Assembly: GCA_963818775.1 (NCBI GenBank)
Contig: CAWFUF010000011.1
Coordinates: forward strand, 992,001-1,056,000
Reading direction: 5' to 3'
Length of the DNA stretch: 64,000 nucleotides
From: JAMXLO01 sp963818775
GTDB lineage: Bacteria; Pseudomonadota; Alphaproteobacteria; Acetobacterales; Acetobacteraceae
Part shown: piece after piece, positions 41,361 to 49,256 of the stretch
Layout: every line of letters starts with the position of its first letter
How positions within the stretch are numbered: the stretch's first letter is position 1
Notes under the pieces: generated by a model
The model's input: the letters and a program-made list of their open reading frames with translations, nothing else
What the model was told of the DNA's origin: nothing
Database searches by the model: none
Position numbers and translations under genes: made by a program

Positions 41361-43226
41361 TTACTTCGCCGCGGCGTCCAGCAGTTCGGGCGTGAAGCCG
41401 CCCGACTGCCGCCGCCATAGGCGCGCATACGTGCCGTTGCCGGCAAGCAATTGGGCGTGCGTTCCGGATTCGACGATGCGCCCGTGGTCCAGCACGACCA
41501 GGCGATCCATCCGCGCGATCGTCGACAGACGGTGGGCGATGGCGATCACGGTGCGGCCTTCCATCAGGCCGTCGAGTTGGCCCTGGATTGCCGCCTCGAC
41601 CTCTGAATCCAGCGCCGACGTTGCCTCGTCCAACACCAGGATCGGCGCGTTCTTCAGGATCACCCGCGCCAGCGCCACGCGCTGACGCTGCCCGCCGGAC
41701 AGCTTCACCCCCCGCTCGCCGACATGGGCGTCGTAGCCTGACCGTCCGTGCCAGTCCTCCAACCCGACGATGAACTGGTGTGCCTCGGCGCGTCGCGCGG
41801 CATCCTCGATCATCGCCTGCGTCGCCTGCGGGCGGCCGTAACGGATGTTGTCGCGGATCGAGCGGTGCAGCAGCGATGTGTCCTGCGTCACCATCGCGAT
41901 CTGCGTGCGAAGGCTCTCCTGCGTCACCGTGGCGATGTCCTGATTATCGATCAGGATGCGGCCGCGCTCCGGGTCATAGAAGTGCAGCAGAAGGTTCACC
42001 AGCGTTGACTTGCCTGCGCCGGAATGGCCGACCAGTCCGACACGCTCGCCGGGTGCGATGCGCAGGTCGATGCCGCGCAGCACGCCGCCGCGATCCTCCA
42101 GCCGCCGCTGCCGGCCATAATCGAAGTGCAGGTCCTCGAAGCGGATCTCGCCGCGCGTCACGCGCAGTTCGCGCGCATCCGGCGGGTCGGGCATCTGCCG
42201 CTCGACCGCGATCGAACGCATGCCGTCCTGCACCGTGCCGATGTTCTCGAAGATTGCGGTGACGCTGCGCGCGACCCAGCCGGCCATGTTGGTGATCTGC
42301 CAGGTGAGAGGCAGCACCATCGCGACCGAGCCCACCGAGATGCGGCCGGCGCTCCACTGCCAGAGTGCGAGGCTCGCGGTGCCGACGATCAGCGACGCGT
42401 TCATCAGCGCCAACACCGCGACATAGGCGGTGATCATCCGCGTCTGATCGCGGAAGGCGCTGGTGTGCAGGTCGATCGCCTCGCGCACGAACGCGTCCTC
42501 GTCTCGCGCGCGGGAGAACAGCTTGACCGTGAGGATGTTGGTGTAGCTGTCGACGACGCGTCCGGTCAGCAGCGAGCGCATCTCGGAGACCACCTGGGAG
42601 CGCCCGCGCAGGCGCGGCACGAAGAACCAGAGGATGCCGCCGTAGCAGGCGAACCACAGCAGGATCGGCGGCGTCAGGCGCCAGTCGATGGAGGCGAGCA
42701 ACAGGAGCGCGCTGCTGCCGTAGACCAGGATGTACCAGGCGGCGTCGAACGACAGCACCACGCTCTCGCGCAACGCCGGGCCGGTCTGCAGCACGCGATT
42801 GGCGATGCGGCCGGCGAAGTCGTTCTGGAAGAACGTCCAGCTCTGGCGGACCACGTGCCAGTGGTTCTGCCAGCGGATCATGTTCGAGAGGCCGGGGTTA
42901 ACGATCTGGTTGATCAGCACGATGTGGCAGAGCAGCACCCCTGGGCGCAGCAGCAGCAGGACCACGGCCATGCCGATGAGCTGCGGCCAGGCCTCGTGCA
43001 GCAGTGCCTGGGGCGTGTGGTTTGAGACGAGGCCGACGATGCGCCCGATGAAGGCGGGGACGGTCACGTCGAGGATGCCGGCGAGGCCGCCGAACAGGAA
43101 CAGGCCGATGATGAGCCAACGCTCCTGGCGGAGGTAGTGGTGATAGAACGGCGACAGGCCGTGCACGGGCGGCGCCTCGGGCTGTCGGGCGGTGGGGTCG
43201 AGCAGGGTTTCGGCGCGGCGGAGCAT
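41361..43226 (-). CDS. ABC exporter with fused membrane and ATPase domains
   Basis: 621 residues, the length of MsbA-type half transporters. Six membrane helices (WLIIGLFLFGGLAGILDV, LIGMAVVLLLLRPGVLL and others) precede an ATPase with Walker A VGHSGAGKST near 410, Q-loop TQDTSLLHRS, signature KLSGGQRQRVALA near 518 and Walker B ILVLDEATSALD. Likely exports a lipid or drug; no specificity is evident. Single gene, convergent with the PspA-like gene (2 bases between the ends). Confidence 0.92.
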   Translation of the reverse strand: MLRRAETLLDPTARQPEAPPVHGLSPFYHHYLRQERWLIIGLFLFGGLAGILDVTVPAFIGRIVGLVSNHTPQALLHEAWPQLIGMAVVLLLLRPGVLLCHIVLINQIVNPGLSNMIRWQNHWHVVRQSWTFFQNDFAGRIANRVLQTGPALRESVVLSFDAAWYILVYGSSALLLLASIDWRLTPPILLWFACYGGILWFFVPRLRGRSQVVSEMRSLLTGRVVDSYTNILTVKLFSRARDEDAFVREAIDLHTSAFRDQTRMITAYVAVLALMNASLIVGTASLALWQWSAGRISVGSVAMVLPLTWQITNMAGWVARSVTAIFENIGTVQDGMRSIAVERQMPDPPDARELRVTRGEIRFEDLHFDYGRQRRLEDRGGVLRGIDLRIAPGERVGLVGHSGAGKSTLVNLLLHFYDPERGRILIDNQDIATVTQESLRTQIAMVTQDTSLLHRSIRDNIRYGRPQATQAMIEDAARRAEAHQFIVGLEDWHGRSGYDAHVGERGVKLSGGQRQRVALARVILKNAPILVLDEATSALDSEVEAAIQGQLDGLMEGRTVIAIAHRLSTIARMDRLVVLDHGRIVESGTHAQLLAGNGTYARLWRRQSGGFTPELLDAAAK

Positions 43227-43572
43227 GAGGTTACGGACCTTGGCTCGAGTGGCCGGCGATGCTGCCGACTCTAGCTGATGCCGCGTCAGGCGTGGCCACG
43301 CGGGGCGGGATGGGTAAGGCGTGGGAGGGGATCAGTCAACGAATGTCTCGGGGGCGCTGTCTCATCGGTGTCTCACACGCCGGTGGGTGAGACGTTGACG
43401 CATGGGGTGAGGCGGGGGAGGGGAGGGCGAGCTGGGGGATGGTGTGTAGGTGCGGCTTGCAGCCGCTTGGGTTCCGGGGTGTGGGTTCATGGTGGGGATG
43501 TGGTGTTAGTTTTAGTGACTGTCAATGGCCAGTGATACTAGCTAAGACGGTGCGTTTACGGTGCGTTTTCTT
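43227..43572. other. Intergenic region before the GxxExxY cassette
   Basis: About 350 bases with no supported gene. A G-rich plus strand with a 7-bp inverted repeat (GTCTCAC at 43370-43376, GTGAGAC at 43387-43393) is visible. The left arm of the GxxExxY inverted repeat begins at 43573. Confidence 0.5.
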
Positions 43573-43621
43573 TTAACACGGAGACAGAAGGGGAGGGCCA
43601 CTGTGGGCCACAGGAGTCGGA
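43573..43621 (+). repeat. Left inverted-repeat arm of the GxxExxY cassette
   Basis: 49 bases that pair, with a few mismatches, with 44020-44066 beyond the gene. Both arms begin from the outside with TTAACACGGAGACA (identical over 14 bases), share GGGAGGGCC, and end towards the gene with GGGCCACAGGAGTCGGA (17 identical bases). The arm also supplies the AGGAG ribosome site of the gene. Confidence 0.85.
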
Positions 43622-43625
43622 GCTT

Positions 43626-44000
43626 GTGCTACTGGCGGGGGTACTGACCGAACAGGTTATCGGGCTGGCGATTGAGGTGCATCGCCATACCGGGCCGGGT
43701 CTGCTCGAGTCGGTGTACGAGCAATGCCTGTGTCATGAACTGGGCGAGGCGGGCATACCGTTCCAGCGGCAGGTTGGCATTCCGGTCGTCTATAAGGCGA
43801 TGCCGATCGGGGAGGGGTTCAGGGCTGACATCGTTGTCGCGCGGGAGGTGATCCTTGAGATCAAGTCCGTTGCCGCCATCGTGCCGGCGCATGAAGCACA
43901 ACTGTGCACGTATCTGCGGATGAGCGGGCTTCGCGTCGGGCTGATCCTGAATTTCAATGTGCGACGTTTGACCGAGGGCATCCGCCGCTACGTCGTGTAG
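43626..44000 (+). CDS. GxxExxY family protein
   Basis: 124 residues from the GTG at 43626, nine bases after AGGAG in the left repeat arm. The defining motif is GLLESVYEQCL near residue 20, preceded by IGLAIEVHRHTGPG; further on come FRADIVVAREVILEIKSV and LNFNVRRLTEGIRRYV, which resemble a PD-(D/E)XK nuclease core (D-x-EIK). The family is widespread in variable genome regions and of unknown function. Here the gene fills nearly all the space between the two inverted-repeat arms, so gene and arms look like one mobile or amplified unit. The DNA just outside is lower in GC on the right. Confidence 0.88.
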   Translation: MLLAGVLTEQVIGLAIEVHRHTGPGLLESVYEQCLCHELGEAGIPFQRQVGIPVVYKAMPIGEGFRADIVVAREVILEIKSVAAIVPAHEAQLCTYLRMSGLRVGLILNFNVRRLTEGIRRYVV

Positions 44001-44019
44001 GCGCTGGCCGTGGGACCGT

Positions 44020-44066
44020 TCCGACTCCTGTGGCCCTCCGGGCCCTCCCTGATGTCTCCGTGTTAA
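44020..44066 (-). repeat. Right inverted-repeat arm of the GxxExxY cassette
   Basis: 47 bases, the reverse complement of the left arm 43573-43621 with two fewer bases and a few mismatches in the middle. The outer end is TGTCTCCGTGTTAA. No obvious target-site duplication is visible directly outside the arms. Confidence 0.85.
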
Positions 44067-44140
44067 GATTGCGCGCTCGCCGGAGGCACAAAATTGTCAG
44101 ATGAGTGCGGCTTTGCCCAATGGTGGTCGGAGCGAATTGA

Positions 44141-44434
44141 TTATCCGTCCGGCATGTCGTCGGGCCATTGCCGCGAGCTGTGCAGAACGCGGAGAATGCG
44201 CACGGTATCCCCAATAATCCGGTAGGCCACGATATACGGCGTGCGGGTAATGACCAACTCGCGTGTGCCTTCGACGCGGCCGCGGCGACCACTCCTCGGC
44301 AGCCGAGCGAGCAGCCTGACCCGATCACTGATCCGCATGTCGATGGCGACCGCGGCGCGCGGGTTGTCCGCCTCGATGTAGTCGAAGATCGCGCCGCGGT
44401 CCGCTTGCGCCCACACGGACCATTCGAGCCTCAC
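44141..44434 (-). CDS. RelE/ParE-family toxin
   Basis: 97 residues. The start LEWSVWAQADRGAIFDYIEADNPRAA and the core RVRLLARLPRSGRRGRVEGTRELVI with PYIVAYRIIGDTVRILRVLHSSRQW are typical of ParE/RelE toxins; the final Arg-x-Trp is the usual C-terminal tail. Whether it cuts mRNA (RelE) or poisons gyrase (ParE) is not decided by sequence alone. It follows the antitoxin gene by three bases on the same strand. Confidence 0.87.
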   Translation of the reverse strand: MRLEWSVWAQADRGAIFDYIEADNPRAAVAIDMRISDRVRLLARLPRSGRRGRVEGTRELVITRTPYIVAYRIIGDTVRILRVLHSSRQWPDDMPDG

Positions 44435-44437
44435 GCG

Positions 44438-44737
44438 TCATTCTCGGCGCTTGCGAAGTGCCCCTGCGCGCCGTTTGGCGAAATGTGCCTCTACGTTATT
44501 GTGCGGAACTGCAGGGCGGGGATCTTGCAGGGCTTGCTGTACCTTGGCTCGGAACCATGCGTCGTGCGCGGCCGGGTCGGTCGTCAGAGGGAACGGCAGC
44601 GCACCCTCATTTGCGATCCGTGTCAGTAGGATGCGCACGGCATCGGAGACGGTCAGTCCCATGTTGTCCAACACGGCGGCCGCGCGTTCCTTCAGGGCCG
44701 GGTCGATGCGCGTTTGCACCAATGCGGTAGCGGGCAT
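44438..44737 (-). CDS. RelB/DinJ-family antitoxin
   Basis: 99 residues from the ATG at 44737 (AGGAGACACC before it); an ATG ten codons earlier lacks a site. N-terminal ribbon-helix-helix: ALVQTRIDPALKERAAAVLDNMGLTVSDAVRILLTRIANEG, the hallmark of RelB/DinJ. The C-terminal part (DAWFRAKVQQALQDPRPAVPH) is the toxin-binding tail. First gene of a two-gene toxin-antitoxin operon in the accessory island. Confidence 0.88.
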   Translation of the reverse strand: MPATALVQTRIDPALKERAAAVLDNMGLTVSDAVRILLTRIANEGALPFPLTTDPAAHDAWFRAKVQQALQDPRPAVPHNNVEAHFAKRRAGALRKRRE

Positions 44738-44870
44738 GATTGGTGTCTCCTGGCTCAATGTCACCATTGTAATTCAAATGAATGACACAAGCAAGGTTCA
44801 CCGCCAGCCGACGCCCAGACGGGGACCGGACGGCATTCCGACAGTGCTCCAGCTCCAATTCCACCTTGCA

Positions 44871-45245
44871 TCAAGTGGCAGTTGATGTATCGCGCGCGGC
44901 ATGCGAGCCAATGCTGACCGCCTCCCTGAAGCCTGCAATAACCAGACCGATTGCTACAACTACGTATATCAGCCGTCCATACCACGTTGTTTCTGGGAAG
45001 GGCTGTAGAAAAAGCCACACTCCGCCGAACAACACCGGTCCACTGAGGACCAGGAACCACAGGCAGCTCAGGACGATCTTACCGCGCTCGTTCACAATGA
45101 TAGCCGCATATTTGTTGAGAGCAGCAAGCACGTATTTGATACCAATCAGTCCGTAAATTCCGATAGCAAAACCAACGGAAAGTGCCTCATAATCATAGGC
45201 GCCGAGCCACAGCGCCACAACTCTGCCGGCCCTCATGAGAAGCAA
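44871..45245 (-). CDS. Small membrane protein of unknown function
   Basis: 124 residues with about three membrane helices: FAIGIYGLIGIKYVLAALN, IVLSCLWFLVLSGPVLFGG and LIYVVVAIGLVIAGF. Base composition is lower in GC than the window average. No family recognised. It belongs to a run of membrane-protein frames on the minus strand at 44.9-46.4 kb, next to a toxin-antitoxin pair. Confidence 0.55.
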   Translation of the reverse strand: MLLMRAGRVVALWLGAYDYEALSVGFAIGIYGLIGIKYVLAALNKYAAIIVNERGKIVLSCLWFLVLSGPVLFGGVWLFLQPFPETTWYGRLIYVVVAIGLVIAGFREAVSIGSHAARDTSTAT

Positions 45246-45353
45246 AAATACGACGACGCGTGAAATGGAAAGCTGAACCGCAAAGCCAGTTGGAGCTTGG
45301 TGGAGCGTTTTCCGGGTGTCCCCAAAGGGCAGCAGCTACGCGACCTACTCTGT

Positions 45354-45686
45354 TCAATGCCGTAGCCCGGCCAAACGCGGGACAAATGTCATCAGCACGA
45401 ACAGCGTGGCGGCGAGTAGCAACTTCACCTCCATGACCTGCTCGGATGTGGCATCGGTCAAATAAATCTCTCGCATCGCCGCCCTGCCGTTCATCCGGCA
45501 TATTTTGACCGAAGCTATTCCGAGCCCAGTCGCGATAAGGGTCAGAACCGAGAAGACAAAGTACCCGCCGTAAATAGAGAGAAAAATGCCGACACGATCA
45601 GCTAGCGCTACGATGGCATGCGCGGTATTTTCGTCAAGTGTTCCGATAAAGGCAAATATCCAAGCAAATAGTGAAAAGATTGCCAT
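45354..45686 (-). CDS. Small membrane protein of unknown function
   Basis: 110 residues with hydrophobic segments IFSLFAWIFAFIGTL, GIFLSIYGGYFVFSVLTLIA and VKLLLAATLFVLMTFVP. Its start overlaps the end of the preceding frame by about 50 bases, so it may be the C-terminal part of a larger disrupted protein. Lower GC than the surroundings. No family recognised. Confidence 0.5.
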   Translation of the reverse strand: MAIFSLFAWIFAFIGTLDENTAHAIVALADRVGIFLSIYGGYFVFSVLTLIATGLGIASVKICRMNGRAAMREIYLTDATSEQVMEVKLLLAATLFVLMTFVPRLAGLRH

Positions 45687-46409
45687 GGCGGCGCATGATT
45701 TTGAGCAGGAAATAGGCTAATGATGCGCGCTGCACATTGGCCAGCGTCGGACCCAACAGCCTGCAAATGAGTTGATTGTAGGCCCACCTCGTCAATCCAA
45801 AGAGATACGTGGTTGATAGAACCAACACGAAAGCCAGCCCATACATAATCTTATTCATCCAAAGGAAAAGGATCAGTTCGGCGGATGGACTATTCGGGGG
45901 CAGCGGCGGGAGTTTGGCCACAATGAAATGTTTGAACATCTCGACATTCGCAAGCGCGTACAAACCGGCTGGTGCAAGGGCGTGAGAATGCCAAAGCGTT
46001 TGAACGTCAGCTGAACAGGGCTTTCGCCAGTCAGATCACTCGGACGAATGAAGCAGCTAAAGAATAGAAGGATTATCCACTGCCCGATGTTCTCTCCGAC
46101 CTTCCCCATCTCCGGGTTCAATAGCCATACGAGAATGCGAGCACGAATGAATTCCAGTACGCGCTCGAACGCCTGATTGACACTGTAAGCCACGTCCCAT
46201 GTGACCCTCCGCCCGTTGGCAACATCTTCCGATTGGCAGTTCGAGTCCTCAATAGCGATCGAAGGACGCCGAGCCGCCAGTTGCGAAACTGTGCTTGGTG
46301 TACGTCGTCTGCCGTCGGGCAATTCATCACAGCAGATCACCCTCGTCGGCGTGACCGTGCTACCAACCCGACCGAACATTCCCTTCGCGACCTTCCCGTC
46401 CCCTCTCAC
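45634..46409 (-). pseudogene. Disrupted membrane protein of unknown function
   Basis: Two overlapping minus-strand frames read as one protein when joined near 45985. The first (from about 46409) contains AYSVNQAFERVLEFIRARIL, IGQWIILLFFSCFIRP and FKRFGILT. The second continues ALAPAGLYALANVEMFKHF, then LILFLWMNKIMYGLAFVLVL. The sign of this shift is the opposite of most breaks elsewhere in the window. No start codon with a good ribosome site is obvious. GC is visibly below the window average. It could equally be two overlapping small genes. Confidence 0.45.
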
Positions 46410-46460
46410 CCCGCCTAAACTCCCACCCCGACACGCCCACCGGGAGGAGGAGTCCGCCCC

Positions 46461-47705
46461 ATGTCCCAGTCCGGTCTGACCACTGAACCTCCCGTCGCCT
46501 GGCCGTCAAACGGCATCAGCGAGGTGCCGTTCCGCGTCTATACCGACGCCACGCAGTACCAGCGCGAGCAGGAGCGGTTGTTCAAGGGACCCACCTGGAA
46601 CTACCTCTGCCTCGCGGTGGAGCTCGCCAAGCCGGGTGACTATGTCGCCACCACCATCGGCGAGACCGCGGTCATCGTCGTGCGCGACGCGGCCGGCGCG
46701 ATCAACGCGTTCGTCAACCGCTGTGCCCATCGCGGCAACCTGTTGTGCATCGAGCGCGCCGGCACGACGAAAGAGTTCTCCTGCATCTATCACGGCTGGA
46801 CCTACGACCTCGCCGGCCAGCTCACCGGTGTGGCGTTCGAATACGGCGTGAAGCGCCAGGGCGGCATGCCGCCGGAGTTCCGCAAGGATGAGCACCGGCT
46901 CCAGCGCCTGCGCGTCGCCGAACTCGGCGGGCTGGTGTTCGGCACGTTCAGCGACGACACACCGGATTTGGAGACGTATCTCGGGCCGGATGTGACGCGT
47001 GGCCTGCTTCGGGTGATGAACCGCACGCCGGTGCTGCTCGGGCGCAGCACGCAGGTGATGCCGAACAACTGGAAGCTCTACTTTGAGAACGTGAAGGACA
47101 CCTATCACGCCTCGATCCTGCACCTGTTCCTGACGACGTTCCGGATCAACCGGCTCAGCATGCCTGGCGGCATCTACATCAATCGCGACGGCGGCAATCA
47201 CTATAGCTACGCCAAGCTGGACTACGCGGCGGAGGACGCGGACTACAAGGCGGCTGCGTTGCGCGCGGACAGCGAGTTCCAGTTGCAGGACCGCTCGGTG
47301 GTGGAGTCGATCGATGAGTACGGCGACGGCGTGTCGGTGCAGATCCTGACGATCTTCCCCGGCATGGTGCTGCAACAGGTGCGCAACACGATCGCGGTGC
47401 GGGTGGTTCGTCCGCGTGGGGTGGACAAGTGCGAACTGGAATGGATTCACCTCGGCTTCGACACGGACGACGAGGCGATGACCGAGCGGCGGCTGCGGCA
47501 GGGCAATCTGATCGGCGCGGCGGGATATATCTCGATGGAAGACGGCTGCGTCGGCGGGTTCGTGCAGCGCGCGCTGCAATACAACGACGACGGTGCGGGG
47601 CTGGTGATGATGGGCGGCCACGAGGCGGAATCGCAGACGTTCCGCGCCAGCGAGGCGGCGATCCGCGGCTTCTGGAAGCACTACCGCATGCTCATGGGCG
47701 AATGA
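46461..47705 (+). CDS. Rieske ring-hydroxylating dioxygenase, alpha subunit
   Basis: 414 residues, GGAGGAGG upstream of the ATG. The Rieske 2Fe-2S ligands are Cys88 and His90 (CAHRG) and Cys108 and His111 (CIYHGW). The catalytic mononuclear iron is held by Asp213 (bridging), His216 and His221 in KDTYHASILH, and by an Asp near the C-terminus (MEDGC). Together with the beta subunit that follows by three bases it adds O2 across an aromatic ring, giving a cis-dihydrodiol or catechol. It most resembles the anthranilate/benzoate/terephthalate-like group, but the substrate is open. Reductase and ferredoxin genes are not adjacent. Confidence 0.92.
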   Translation: MSQSGLTTEPPVAWPSNGISEVPFRVYTDATQYQREQERLFKGPTWNYLCLAVELAKPGDYVATTIGETAVIVVRDAAGAINAFVNRCAHRGNLLCIERAGTTKEFSCIYHGWTYDLAGQLTGVAFEYGVKRQGGMPPEFRKDEHRLQRLRVAELGGLVFGTFSDDTPDLETYLGPDVTRGLLRVMNRTPVLLGRSTQVMPNNWKLYFENVKDTYHASILHLFLTTFRINRLSMPGGIYINRDGGNHYSYAKLDYAAEDADYKAAALRADSEFQLQDRSVVESIDEYGDGVSVQILTIFPGMVLQQVRNTIAVRVVRPRGVDKCELEWIHLGFDTDDEAMTERRLRQGNLIGAAGYISMEDGCVGGFVQRALQYNDDGAGLVMMGGHEAESQTFRASEAAIRGFWKHYRMLMGE

Positions 47706-47708
47706 CGC

Positions 47709-48182
47709 ATGGACGATCTCGCCATCCGGCTTGGGGTGCATGAACTGATCGGGGAATACGCCGAACGCATCGACGAGGACCGGCTGGAGGAATGGCCGGA
47801 GCTGTTCGGCGAGCCCTGTCGGTATCTGGTGATCAGCCGGGCGAACCATGAGGCGGGAATGCGGCAGGGGGTGATGTACGCCGCGTCGCGGGGGATGCTG
47901 CTGGATCGCGTGTTTTCGCTGCGGCGCGCGAATATCTATGAGCCGCATCGGTATCGCCATGTCGTCGGGCCGATCCGGATCAAGGCGATGGAGGGTGGCA
48001 TCGCGGTGGCGCACTCGAATTTCCTGGCGGTGCGGATCATGCACGACGGGGCGACAATGTTGTTCGCCAGCGGGCGGTATTTGGACCGGATCGATGTCTC
48101 GGCGGCGCCGTTCAGGTTCAACGAGCGGATTGTGGTGCTGGATAGCGACAAGATCGACACGCTGCTGGCAATACCGTTGTAG
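47709..48182 (+). CDS. Ring-hydroxylating dioxygenase, beta subunit
   Basis: 157 residues, NTF2/SnoaL-like small subunit. LAIRLGVHELIGEYAERIDEDRLEEWPELF is the typical first helix region, followed by YLVISRANHEAG and RYRHVVGPIRI strands. It starts three bases after the alpha-subunit stop and is the structural partner in the alpha3-beta3 oxygenase. It contains no metal site. Confidence 0.9.
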   Translation: MDDLAIRLGVHELIGEYAERIDEDRLEEWPELFGEPCRYLVISRANHEAGMRQGVMYAASRGMLLDRVFSLRRANIYEPHRYRHVVGPIRIKAMEGGIAVAHSNFLAVRIMHDGATMLFASGRYLDRIDVSAAPFRFNERIVVLDSDKIDTLLAIPL

Positions 48183-48200
48183 GGCGTGCGCCGCCCCCTC

Positions 48201-48234
48201 CCCCCGACCCCCTCTCCCGCGAGGGGAGGGGGAG
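48201..48234. repeat. GC-rich dispersed palindrome
   Basis: CCCCCTC at 48208-48214 pairs with GAGGGGG at 48226-48232 around a TCCCGCGAGGG loop. This C-run/G-run palindrome is of a type found many times in proteobacterial genomes between genes. It lies between the dioxygenase beta gene and the pseudouridine synthase gene, and its right half supplies the latter's GGGGGAGAG ribosome site. Confidence 0.7.
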
Positions 48235-48240
48235 AGTAAG

Positions 48241-49236
48241 GTGTGGGCTATGGTGGTTGCTGCGCGCACGGTGTCGGAGGACGAGGCGGATATCCGGCTG
48301 GATCGGTGGTTCCGGCGGCATTTCCCTGGGCTGACGCAAGGGGCCATCCAGAAGCTTTGCCGCACCGGGCAGGTGAGGGTGGATGGCCGTCGGGTCGATG
48401 CCGCGACGCGGCTCGCCGTCGGGCAGGCGGTGCGAATTCCGCCGCTACCTGCGCCGCCCGAGGAGAAGCCGCGGCCTGCGATAGAGCCGGGGACCGAGCG
48501 CGACCTCCAGCGGCTGGTGATCTATCGTGACGAGCATGTGCTGGTGGTGAACAAGCCGCAGGGTATGCCGGTGCAGGGGGGGCCGGGCATCAGCCACCAC
48601 CTGGACGGGATGCTCGACGCGCTGCGCTTTGGCTCGGCGGAGCGTCCGCGTCTGGTGCACCGGCTCGATCGCGACACTTCCGGCGTGCTGCTGTTGGCGC
48701 GTACGCCTGGGACGGCGGCGAAGCTGGCAGCCGCGTTCCGCTCGCGGGCGGTAGAAAAGACTTATTGGGCGGTGGTCGCCCGTCGGCCGATCCCGCCGGA
48801 GGGGCGCATCGATCTGCCGCTGCGGCGGATCGGCGGCGCACGCGGGGAGCGCACCGAGATTGCCGACCGCGACGACAAGGACGCCGCACGCGCCATCACC
48901 GACTATTGCACGCTCGATCATGCGGGGCAGAAGCTGGCGTGGCTGGAGCTGAGCCCGCTGACCGGGCGCACGCACCAGCTCCGTGTGCACTGTGTCGCGA
49001 TCGGCGCGCCGATCCTGGGCGACGTTAAGTACGCGCGGCCGGACCAGAACAATGCATTCAGCGCCACGGTGGCGGGGCTCTCAAGCGAACTTCACTTGCA
49101 TGCGCGCGCGCTTCGACTGCCCCATCCCGCGGGCGGAACATTGCTGGTGGAGGCGGACCTGCCGCCCCACATGACCGAGACGTTCCGCACCCTGGGCTTT
49201 CACGCGCCGGCAGCGGGAGCAGCCCAGCGGCGCTAG
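48241..49236 (+). CDS. RluA-family 23S rRNA/tRNA pseudouridine synthase
   Basis: 331 residues from a GTG at 48241, six bases from GGAG; an ATG three codons later (48250) is the alternative. N-terminal S4-like RNA-binding domain (IRLDRWFRRHFPGLTQGAIQKL), then the catalytic domain with VHRLDRDTSG (catalytic Asp143) and GRTHQLRVH. It converts uridine to pseudouridine in structured RNA, most likely at 23S rRNA (RluC/D type); the exact sites are not predictable. Transcribed together with the AsmA gene that begins 20 bases after its stop. Confidence 0.9.
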   Translation: MWAMVVAARTVSEDEADIRLDRWFRRHFPGLTQGAIQKLCRTGQVRVDGRRVDAATRLAVGQAVRIPPLPAPPEEKPRPAIEPGTERDLQRLVIYRDEHVLVVNKPQGMPVQGGPGISHHLDGMLDALRFGSAERPRLVHRLDRDTSGVLLLARTPGTAAKLAAAFRSRAVEKTYWAVVARRPIPPEGRIDLPLRRIGGARGERTEIADRDDKDAARAITDYCTLDHAGQKLAWLELSPLTGRTHQLRVHCVAIGAPILGDVKYARPDQNNAFSATVAGLSSELHLHARALRLPHPAGGTLLVEADLPPHMTETFRTLGFHAPAAGAAQRR

Positions 49237-49256
49237 CACGAGGAGCAGAGGCGGCG

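Noticed and set aside
44759..44787. Operator palindrome TGTCA/TGACA upstream of the RelB-type antitoxin gene
   Set aside because: Arms of five bases separated by 19 are expected by chance at this composition.
46506..48365. A 619-codon open frame on the minus strand across the dioxygenase genes
   Set aside because: It is antisense to two clearly recognisable genes, has an Arg/His/Pro-rich composition typical of the complement of GC-rich codons and no domain.
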